From: Burkholderia ambifaria
Lineage (GTDB): Bacteria; Pseudomonadota; Gammaproteobacteria; Burkholderiales; Burkholderiaceae
Assembly: GCF_001443045.1 (NCBI RefSeq)
Contig: NZ_LKPJ01000004.1
Span: forward strand, 125,292-189,291
Reading direction: 5' to 3'
DNA length: 64,000 nucleotides
Part shown: positions 8,701 through 15,232 of the stretch, piece after piece
Position numbering within the stretch: position 1 is the stretch's first letter
Layout of the letters: each line of letters opens with the position of its first letter
Made by a program: the position numbers and the translations under genes
The notes under the pieces: generated by a model
The model's input: only the letters and a program-made list of their open reading frames with translations
Told to the model about the DNA's origin: nothing
The model's database searches: none

Positions 8701-10155
8701 TCAGCGCGAGCCGGCCCGCGCAGCCCCCGTCGGCCGTCCGCCCGCGCCGCTCGACCACCGCGGCAGCCGCAGCGTCGTCACGAAGCTCGCCGCATGCAGC
8801 GCACACAGCAGGCCGAACGCCCATGCGTAGGCGCCGCCATGCGAGCCGCTCGTCGTGGCCGATTCGACCTGCAGCCGCCACGCGAGAAACAGCGTGCACA
8901 TTGTCGTGAACGTCGGGCCGCCGAGGCGCTGGACGATATTGAGCGACGTCGTTGCCATCGGCAGGTTGCGCCGCTCGACCGACGCATACGCGGCGGAAAT
9001 CGACGGGGCGCCGATCGCGCTCTGGCCCATCCCGCGCAGAAACAGCGCGGGCACCAGCACGTAGGGATCGTAGCCGGCCAGCGCGAGATACACGAACGGC
9101 AGCGTCGCGACGAGCGCGAGCATCGCGCCGGCGGCGGCCAGCCGGCGCACGCCGAAGCGGCTCGTCAGCGCGCCCATCGACGGATAGGTGACGAGCATGC
9201 CGAGCCCGAGCGGGGCCAGCAGCCAGCCCATCTCGCCGGGCGAGCGGCCGCACGCCTCGATCAGGAACACCGGGATCAGCATCTGGCCCGCGTAGATCGC
9301 GCCGTTCGACAGGAATTGCGTGGCGGCGGCCGCGCCGAACACGCGCGAGCGGAACAGCGCGAGATCGATCAGCGCATGCTCGCCCTGGCGTCGCTCGATG
9401 CGCAGGAAGGCAGCGAGCAGCAGTACCGAAACGGCGATTGCGGCGATACCGGGCACGGCGTTGATCCGCTCCGCGCCGTACAGGAACAGCACGAGCGCTG
9501 GCGACAGCAGCGCGAGGCCGATCCAGTCGAGCTCGCGCCGCTGCGTTTCCTCGCGGTCGCCGGGCAGGAACCACACGGCCAGCGCAAGCGCCAGCGCGCC
9601 GACCGGCAGGTTCACGAGAAAGAGCCAGCGCCACGATGCGTGCTGCAGGATCGCGCCGGCGATGACCGGGCCCAGGATCGGCGCGATCAGAACGGGCACC
9701 GCCGCGTAGCCGATCACGCGCGCCATCTGCTGGCCGGCCACGCGCGCGATCATCATCTGCGCCATCGGCGCGAGCAGCCCGCCGCTGACGCCTTGCAGCA
9801 CGCGGAACGCGATCAGCGATGGCGCGGACCACGCGAGCCCGCACAGCGCCGACGTCAGCGTGAACGCGGAGAAGCACCACAGGTACAGCGCTTTCGCACC
9901 GATGCGGTCGACCAGCCAGCCGTTCAGCGGCAACACCAGCGTGAGCGCGAGCAGGTAGCCGCTCGTCACCCACTGGATCGTCGACAGGCTCGCGTGCAGG
10001 TCGGTCGCGAGGCTTGACAGCGATACGTTGACGATCGTCGCGTCGAGCTGCGACAGAAGCGAGCCGAGCGTCGCGACCGCGCTGACCTTCCAGATCGACG
10101 GATCGCGCCGGCCGGCCGCATGGCCCGGCACCGGCCGGGCGTGCTTGTCGCTCAC
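8701..10155 (-). CDS. DHA2-family MFS drug/proton antiporter (EmrB/QacA type)
   Basis: A 484-residue major facilitator with the DHA2 hallmarks. The first helix holds LDATIVNVSLSSLATDL. It is followed by the loop GWLVDRIGAKALYLW and by motif C-like GPVIAGAILQHASWRWLFLVNLPVG. The length suits 14 helices. Translation starts at GTG, overlapping the stop of the isochorismatase-family gene (GTGA), so the two are translationally coupled behind the MarR gene. The MarR-hydrolase-exporter arrangement is typical of inducible efflux or detoxification units, but the substrate is unknown. Confidence 0.92.
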   Translation of the reverse strand: MSDKHARPVPGHAAGRRDPSIWKVSAVATLGSLLSQLDATIVNVSLSSLATDLHASLSTIQWVTSGYLLALTLVLPLNGWLVDRIGAKALYLWCFSAFTLTSALCGLAWSAPSLIAFRVLQGVSGGLLAPMAQMMIARVAGQQMARVIGYAAVPVLIAPILGPVIAGAILQHASWRWLFLVNLPVGALALALAVWFLPGDREETQRRELDWIGLALLSPALVLFLYGAERINAVPGIAAIAVSVLLLAAFLRIERRQGEHALIDLALFRSRVFGAAAATQFLSNGAIYAGQMLIPVFLIEACGRSPGEMGWLLAPLGLGMLVTYPSMGALTSRFGVRRLAAAGAMLALVATLPFVYLALAGYDPYVLVPALFLRGMGQSAIGAPSISAAYASVERRNLPMATTSLNIVQRLGGPTFTTMCTLFLAWRLQVESATTSGSHGGAYAWAFGLLCALHAASFVTTLRLPRWSSGAGGRPTGAARAGSR

Positions 10156-10715
10156 GCGCCGCGCCGGTCGAGCAGCGCGAGAATCTCTTGCGTCGAACCC
10201 GTCTCGCCGAGACGCGGGAACAGCCGTTCGACGCTGTTCGTGTGCGCGTCCGCGTTGAGGTCGGTCATCGCGTCGACCGCGAGCGTCACGTTGTAGCCGA
10301 GCTCGTGCGCCTGGCGTGCGGTCGATTCGACGCCGATGCTGGTCGCGATGCCGGTCAGCACGATCTGCGTGACGCCGGCCGCCTTCAGGTGCGCGTCGAG
10401 ATCGGTGGCGGTAAACGCGCCCCAGGTCTTCTTCGTCACGACGTGGTCGCCCGGCTGGCGGTCCAGTTCGGGGACGAGGTCGGCCCAGTCGGCCGGAAGG
10501 GCATCCAGACGCACTTGCTGCTGCGTACGGCCCGGTGCACCGCCGTCGACGTTGACGAGCACGACCGGCAGGCCGCGGCTGCGGAATGCGTCGAGCAGGT
10601 CGCGCGTGCGCTCGATCACCGGAGCGACCGGGTGGGAGGTGGGCAGTGCGACGATGCCTTTCTGCAGGTCGATGACGACGAGTGCCGTGTTCGTGTCGAG
10701 ACGGGTTGTGCTCAT
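10152..10715 (-). CDS. Isochorismatase-like hydrolase lacking the usual Cys
   Basis: A 187-residue cytosolic protein of the isochorismatase/cysteine hydrolase superfamily. The acidic residue sits in ALVVIDLQKGIV (D16) and the lysine in HVVTKKTWGAF. At the position where amidase-type members carry the nucleophile (AT-x-x-C-VESTAR), this protein reads ATSIGVESTAR, with Gly for Cys. True isochorismatases such as EntB also have Gly there, so a non-cysteine mechanism or a binding role is possible. It is the middle gene of the MarR-hydrolase-MFS operon and shares a 4-bp stop/start overlap with the MFS gene. Confidence 0.88.
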   Translation of the reverse strand: MSTTRLDTNTALVVIDLQKGIVALPTSHPVAPVIERTRDLLDAFRSRGLPVVLVNVDGGAPGRTQQQVRLDALPADWADLVPELDRQPGDHVVTKKTWGAFTATDLDAHLKAAGVTQIVLTGIATSIGVESTARQAHELGYNVTLAVDAMTDLNADAHTNSVERLFPRLGETGSTQEILALLDRRGA

Positions 10716-10785
10716 GGTGTCGATGCTCCGTGAATTGGGCGAAGGAAAGGGTGCGCGCGCATGCCGCGCGGCACGCAGGCGGAGG

Positions 10786-11241
10786 TCATTGCTCGCCGAT
10801 ACGCCGGATCAGCGGAATCGCGGCAGCGAGCGTGCGGATTTCTTCAGGGTCGAGCTTCTCGATCGCGGCGCCGAGCCACTTGTGCTTCGCCGTGTCGCGC
10901 TTGCGCCGCGCTTCCAGGCCGGCCGCGGTCAGCAGGAACAGGATCTGGCGGCCGTCGGTCGGATGCGGCTCGCGTTCGACGAGACCGTCTTCCTCCAGGC
11001 TCGCGAGAATCGCCTTCATCGACTGCGGCTTCATTGCCTCCGCGCGGGCGAGATCGGCGGTCGTCATCGGACCCTGCCGTTCGAGCCGCGCGAGCGCGCT
11101 CGTCTGCGACATGCCGAGCCCCTCGGATTCGATTTCGGAGCGCAACCGGCGGATCAACTGGCCGACCGCGAGGGTCAGATCGGCGGCGACAGTGTCGGCG
11201 GGAATGCCGGGCATGCGTGGCGGTGTCATGCGGCGGATCAT
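10786..11241 (-). CDS. MarR-family transcriptional regulator
   Basis: A protein of 151 residues (147 if M5 is used). The winged-helix core reads MSQTSALARLERQGPMTTADLARAEAMKPQSMKAILASLEEDGLVEREPHPTDGR. The DGRQ wing loop is typical of MarR. It is the first gene of an operon with the isochorismatase-like and DHA2 exporter genes. A perfect palindrome begins 8 bp upstream of the first ATG, the usual place for an autorepressor operator. The inducing ligand is unknown; MarR repressors beside exporters usually sense aromatic or toxic compounds. Confidence 0.93.
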   Translation of the reverse strand: MIRRMTPPRMPGIPADTVAADLTLAVGQLIRRLRSEIESEGLGMSQTSALARLERQGPMTTADLARAEAMKPQSMKAILASLEEDGLVEREPHPTDGRQILFLLTAAGLEARRKRDTAKHKWLGAAIEKLDPEEIRTLAAAIPLIRRIGEQ

Positions 11242-11248
11242 AGGATAT

Positions 11249-11276
11249 GACAGTTAAACTTGCAAGTTTAACTGTC
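11249..11276. promoter_or_regulatory. Perfect 28-bp palindrome, MarR operator
   Basis: The half-site GACAGTTAAACTTG is followed directly by its exact reverse complement, giving a 28-bp uninterrupted palindrome with a TTGCAA centre, typical of MarR sites. It lies 8 bp upstream of the marR-type start codon and would overlap its promoter, so repression of the operon by its own product is the natural reading. Confidence 0.8.
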
Positions 11277-11391
11277 GAATTGGGTGAAGGTTCGTGACAC
11301 GCGGTGCGTCGGTGTGATCGGTATGAGCGGGTGAGCGCGCGTTGGCACGCAACGACCGGTTTACCGGATGCGGCCGGTGTGCGGCGGGGCG

Positions 11392-11628
11392 CTACACGCG
11401 GCGCGGCGACGGAACCGGCACGACGTCGTTGTACTTCGGCGACGCATTTTCGTGCAGCAGGTCGCCGAGATATTGCGCGAGTTCGTCAGCGGCGAGCGCA
11501 GGCGGAATCTGCAGGTTGGCCGGCCGCCGCTTGCCTTCGGTGCCGAGATCGAACACGGCCCAGCGGCCGTTCGAGCGCACGACGGCCAGCAGGCGTCCGA
11601 ACGCGTTGAAACGGTATTCGTCGTGCAT
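11392..11628 (-). CDS. Small conserved hypothetical protein
   Basis: A 78-residue protein from MHDEYRFNAFGRLLAVVRS. An upstream in-frame start adds 23 residues reaching into the neighbouring gene and was rejected. The sequence reads as compact alpha/beta (RLLAVVRSNGRWAVFDLGTEGKRR, then LAADELAQYLGDLLHE) with no signal peptide. I do not recognise a function. It lies 53 bp downstream of the broken S11 peptidase gene on the same strand. Confidence 0.65.
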   Translation of the reverse strand: MHDEYRFNAFGRLLAVVRSNGRWAVFDLGTEGKRRPANLQIPPALAADELAQYLGDLLHENASPKYNDVVPVPSPRRV

Positions 11629-11681
11629 GGCATCGCGCCTTCGTGGATGAACACGCCTGCCGCGTGCGCCGTGTTCCGAAT

Positions 11682-12576
11682 CTATTGGATCGAGCAACTC
11701 AGCCAGCGATGGATCTTCAGCGCGTCGCTCGACACGCCGGCGCGCGTTGGTGCGCCGAGCAGCACGATCGTTTCGCGGCGGCCTTTGACACGCATGCGCA
11801 TGACGACGCCGTGCCCCGATTCGTTGATGAAGCCGGTTTTCTGCAGCCGGATCGGCAACCGGCCGTAGCGGACGAGCGGATCGGAGTTCACGTACAGCAG
11901 TTCGTCGTCGCCGGCCTGCACGGTGGTCGACGTATCCGTCGAGAAGTAGCGGATCAGCGGATCCTGCGCGGCCGCGCCGACGAGCCGCGCGAGATCCTCG
12001 GCCGTCGACACGTTATGCGGCGACAGCCCGGTCGGTTCGCGGAAATGCGTATGGCGCATCCCGAGGCGGCGCGCTTCGCGGTTCATCGCCCTCACGAACG
12101 CGGTGCGGCCGCCCGGATAGTCGCGGCTCAGCGCGGCTGCCGTTCAGCGGCCGGTCCGCGTCGCGCGCGACGACGGCGGTCATCAGCTTCGAGATCGACG
12201 CGATCGGCCGCACGGTGCGTGCGTTGCGGGCCAGCAGCGGCGTGCCCGAATCGACGTCGAGCACGTAGGCCGCGCGTGAGTGCAGCGCGCGCACCGCGCG
12301 CGGGCTGTAGCCGCAGCTCGCGAGCAGGCGCGGCTTCGCGGCGGGGTGCGGGCGAGCCGCGTTCGTGCGTTTCGCGCGCCGATGCTTGACGGCCTTGTTC
12401 TTGCGATGGGTGGGTTGCTTCTTGACGACTTTCGCATGCGCTTGCGGCGACGCTGTGCGATGCGGCTGCGCGCGCTGCGCGGACGACGCGTTCGTTGCGA
12501 ACGCGAGTGTCAGGAACGAGAGGGCGATGATCAGGGTGGTCCGGGCGCGAGGCAGGCGCGCGATGAGGCCGGTCAA
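11682..12576 (-). pseudogene. Broken D-Ala-D-Ala endopeptidase/carboxypeptidase (peptidase S11, PbpG-like)
   Basis: The N-terminal part (from MTGLIARLPRARTTL) has a signal peptide, a Lys/Arg/His-rich linker, and the S11 motif SISKLMTAVVARDADRPLNG with the SxxK serine. Straight after PLNG the reading frame changes, near 12140. The C-terminal part continues in another frame as AALSRDYPGGRTAFVRAMNREARRLGM and ends with the KTG box (LQKTGFINESG). The segment that should hold the SxN motif is missing, so an internal deletion of roughly 120-130 nt, not a multiple of three, has removed part of the active site and shifted the frame. An intact enzyme would trim periplasmic peptidoglycan. No functional product is expected. 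Confidence 0.85.
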
Positions 12577-13102
12577 GCGAAAGTCTCCTTTTCACGCGCG
12601 CTGCGGCGGCGCGAAATGCGTGGGCGGTGAGCGGGTGCGGGAAATTATACGGTCGATCGCGTGGCGATGACGATGGATGCGCACGCAATGATGTGTGATG
12701 CCGGTGGAATTCCGCTGTTTTTTGCAGATGGCCGAAGGTGCGCGTTCGACGGAAGGTGCATGAGGAGCGGGCTCAGCGTGGCCAGTTCCGCCGCGACACG
12801 ACTGCGAAGCTGATCGCGATCGAGCCCGTGACGGCGCGCGGCGGTGCATCGTCCACTGCGTCGCCGAAGCGAAAGCGGCGGCTGCGTCCGTCGACACGCG
12901 CGGCACGACGCTCGGGTGCCGACGCATCGGGCTCAATACCGCTTTCGCCGGCGAGCACCGTGTCGCACGAGATATCGGTCAGGCACTCGGCCGGATGATC
13001 AACGGACATGACAATGAATTCCATGAAGGGCATGTCCGTATTGAACGTCATGCCGTTCGATCAGTAAAATGAATGTTTCGATCGATATGATTCCTTTCAA
13101 GA
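12577..13102. other. Region with no firmly supported gene
   Basis: About 525 bp lie between the S11 pseudogene and the LysR gene. Its only notable content is the doubtful minus-strand ORF at 12773-13051. The last 50 bp before the LysR gene are AT-richer and contain two TTCGATC copies (about 13056 and 13077), which may belong to the LysR promoter. I see no terminator or RNA gene here. Confidence 0.4.
12773..13051 (-). CDS. Doubtful small ORF, possible gene remnant
   Basis: A 92-codon ORF divergent from the LysR gene (51 bp between starts). Codon use is G/C-rich at third positions, as in real genes here, but the translation (MTFNTDMPFMEFIVMSV, ending SFAVVSRRNWPR) has no recognisable domain, no signal peptide and an abrupt end. 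It might be the 5' remnant of the gene once regulated by the LysR protein. I cannot assign it. Confidence 0.28.
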   Translation of the reverse strand: MTFNTDMPFMEFIVMSVDHPAECLTDISCDTVLAGESGIEPDASAPERRAARVDGRSRRFRFGDAVDDAPPRAVTGSIAISFAVVSRRNWPR

Positions 13103-13978
13103 ATGGAATTGAAACTGCTGCGCACCTTCCTGACGGTCACGGAGCTCAGCCATTTCAGCCGCGCGGCCGACGCGCTGCACATGAGCCAGCCGGCGCTCAG
13201 CAAGCAGATCGGCGCGCTCGAGGCGAGCCTCGGCGGCAAGCTGTTCGAGCGCGGGCGGCATGGCGCGGAGTTGACGCCGTTCGGTGAACGCTTCCTGCCC
13301 GACGCGCAGGCGCTCGTGCGCGACGCCGACGAGATCCTCGCGCGGGCGCGAGAGGCGTCCAGCGGACAGCGCGGGCATCTGCGGCTCGGCATCTGCCTGT
13401 CCGTGCTGACGCTCGTGCCGAAACTCGTCGCGGAGTTCCGTCGCCGCAATCCGGGTATCGCGGTCACGCTGAGCGACCTGTCGTCGTCCGAACAGACACG
13501 CCGGCTGCGTGCCGGCAAGCTCGACGCCGGATTTCTGCGTCTGCCGTCCGATGAAGGGTTGGCGTCGTTCAAGGTGATCGACGAGGCGCTTGCGCTCGCG
13601 GTGCCGCCGCACCTCGGCTTCAAGCGCGTGCCCGCCGATCTCGACGTGCTCAACGAGATCGGCTTCATCGCGCTGCAGCGCGCACGCGGCCCCGGGCTCG
13701 CCGCGCAGATCGACCGGTGGTGCGTCGAGCGGCGCTTCGTGCCGCAGGTCACGCAGCAGGCGGAGGACGTGCAATCGGTGCTCACGTCGGTCGCGGCCGG
13801 GGTTGGCGTCGCGTTCATTCCGTCGGGCGCGCAGTACCTGCTGCGCGACGCGACTGTCCTGCCGCTCGACGGTCGGGACGCGAAATGGCGCGTCGGGCTC
13901 GCGTGGCTGTCCGGCCGCGACGATCCCGTGACCACGCGTTTCGTGTCGTTCATGCGCGCGGCAATCAAGGGCGCGTAA
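13103..13978 (+). CDS. LysR-family transcriptional regulator
   Basis: A 291-residue regulator with the N-terminal LysR helix-turn-helix (LKLLRTFLTVTELSHFSRAADALHMSQPALSKQIGALEASLGGKLFER) in residues 3-52. A periplasmic-binding-like effector domain follows (GHLRLGICLSVLTLVPKLVAEFRRRNPGIAVTLSD; late motif VLTSVAAGVGVAFIPSG). It is intact and of normal length. Its usual divergent partner is absent, since only a doubtful ORF lies on the other side, so its target is unclear. Its stop codon lies in a short tandem repeat. Confidence 0.93.
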   Translation: MELKLLRTFLTVTELSHFSRAADALHMSQPALSKQIGALEASLGGKLFERGRHGAELTPFGERFLPDAQALVRDADEILARAREASSGQRGHLRLGICLSVLTLVPKLVAEFRRRNPGIAVTLSDLSSSEQTRRLRAGKLDAGFLRLPSDEGLASFKVIDEALALAVPPHLGFKRVPADLDVLNEIGFIALQRARGPGLAAQIDRWCVERRFVPQVTQQAEDVQSVLTSVAAGVGVAFIPSGAQYLLRDATVLPLDGRDAKWRVGLAWLSGRDDPVTTRFVSFMRAAIKGA

Positions 13979-14004
13979 CCGTGTAACCGTGTAACCGCGT
14001 AGCC
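13973..14004. repeat. Four tandem 8-bp repeats over the LysR stop codon
   Basis: The units GCGTAACC, GTGTAACC, GTGTAACC and GCGTAGCC follow one another without gaps. The first contains the TAA stop of the LysR gene. Copy number could vary by slippage without altering the protein. Confidence 0.7.
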
Positions 14005-14074
14005 GCGGCGTATAGTGTCCGCGATTGCATCCTTCCCGAATGCCGGCCCGGCGCCGGCTCACGAACCCGAACCG

Positions 14075-14356
14075 ATGACTCCAGACTCCGACGACTCCCC
14101 GCTCGATCCCGCACTCGTTGCGACGCTCGCGACGCTGAACGAAGCCGCGAGCGATCCGTCCGGCAAGGCGTGGTCGCTGCCGAAGATCGCGAAGCGCGCG
14201 CAATTGCCGATGAGTGTGTTGCGCCGCGTGCTGACGCAGCTCGACGCCGCCGGCCTGAGTGCGACGACGCTGAACGAGGACGGCACCGGCAGCGCCGCGT
14301 TGACCGAGGAGGGGCGCGCCGTGTGCGCGCAACTGTTCGGCGCGAACGACACCTGA
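14075..14356 (+). CDS. Small winged-helix regulator-like protein
   Basis: A 93-residue protein from MTPDSDDSPLDPALVATL. A start 60 bp earlier would add a Pro/Ala-rich leader and is possible. The centre reads as a winged helix (WSLPKIAKRAQLPMSVLRRVLTQLDAAGLSATTLNEDGTGSAALTEEGRAVCAQLF), resembling compact ArsR/MarR-like DNA-binding domains. There is no ligand domain. It converges with the beta-barrel gene. Its targets are unknown. Confidence 0.7.
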   Translation: MTPDSDDSPLDPALVATLATLNEAASDPSGKAWSLPKIAKRAQLPMSVLRRVLTQLDAAGLSATTLNEDGTGSAALTEEGRAVCAQLFGANDT

Positions 14357-14358
14357 TG

Positions 14359-14388
14359 AAAAAACGGACCGCCACGAAGGCGGTCCGT
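14359..14388 (-). terminator. Intrinsic terminator for the minus-strand barrel gene
   Basis: A perfect 10-bp stem (ACGGACCGCC / GGCGGTCCGT) has a 5-base loop. On the minus strand it is followed by six T residues (A-run at 14359-14364). It ends transcription coming from the beta-barrel/MgtA side. Confidence 0.85.
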
Positions 14389-14421
14389 CGTATTGCGGTT
14401 CGACACGCGGCGTCGGCCGCA

Positions 14422-15165
14422 TCACCACCGCGCCGTCACGCCACCCATCACGGAGTGACGGTAGGTCTGGTCGTTCAGCCCGTGCCGGTAGCCGACGTCG
14501 AGATCGAGCCAGCGCTTCGGCGAGTAGATCGCACCCGCGATCACGAACGCCGGATTCGCACCGGCCGTGCTTTCGGTGTTGCGCGACAGACCGATGTCGG
14601 CCACGAACTGCACGTTGTCGGTCGCCTTGTAGAGCGCCGCGGCCGACACGGCCCAGACCGAACGCAGGTCGCCCTGACGATTCGGCTGATAGGCGAGGCC
14701 CGCATTCGCGAGCAGCGAGACGCGCGCGACGTCGGCTTGCGCGAGCAGCGTCGCACCGGTGCCGACGCGGCCCGTGCCGAGCCCGCGATCGTCGTTGCCG
14801 GTCGGCATCGTCACTTTCGGTTTCAGCGCGAACGACAGCGGGCCGCGTTCGGCGAAGCGCCATTTCATGCCGATCTCGACGTCGCCGATGCCGGCGCCGT
14901 TGTCGTCGGTCCGCATTTGCAGATGGGTATAAGGCGCGTTCAAGTACAGATCGACGTGTTCGCCGAAGCCGCGCGTGAGTGTCGCGTTCCACAGTTGATG
15001 GCGGCCGTTTTCGTCCTGTTTCGACGTTTCCTCGGCATTGAACTCGAGCTGCCAGTTTGCGTCGCCCTGCGTGCCCGTGTCGTCGCTGACGAGCGGATGG
15101 GCCGCGTACGCGTCCAGCGGTGCGAGGAGGGCGCTCGCAGCCGCGAGCGGAAGCATTCTTTTCAT
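14422..15165 (-). CDS. Outer-membrane beta-barrel protein (MetA-pathway/transporter type)
   Basis: A protein of 247 residues from MKRMLPLAAASALLA. Its signal peptide is cleaved near DAYA-AHPL. The mature chain alternates aromatic and polar residues over many strands (WQLEFNAEETSKQDENGRHQLW, HVDLYLNAPYTHLQM, GDVEIGMKWRF, WLDLDVGYRHGLND) and ends in the aromatic W typical of outer-membrane barrels. It resembles the family annotated as phenol MetA degradation or transporter proteins, whose substrates are poorly known. The gene lies 67 bp downstream of mgtA on the same strand and ends in a strong terminator, so it may be the last gene of the mgtA transcript. Confidence 0.82.
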   Translation of the reverse strand: MKRMLPLAAASALLAPLDAYAAHPLVSDDTGTQGDANWQLEFNAEETSKQDENGRHQLWNATLTRGFGEHVDLYLNAPYTHLQMRTDDNGAGIGDVEIGMKWRFAERGPLSFALKPKVTMPTGNDDRGLGTGRVGTGATLLAQADVARVSLLANAGLAYQPNRQGDLRSVWAVSAAALYKATDNVQFVADIGLSRNTESTAGANPAFVIAGAIYSPKRWLDLDVGYRHGLNDQTYRHSVMGGVTARW

Positions 15166-15232
15166 CAAGTCACCCATGATGCATCGTGGGCGGCCGGCCC
15201 GCGCGGGCCGGCACGCCGTTGTCCGGTGGAGA

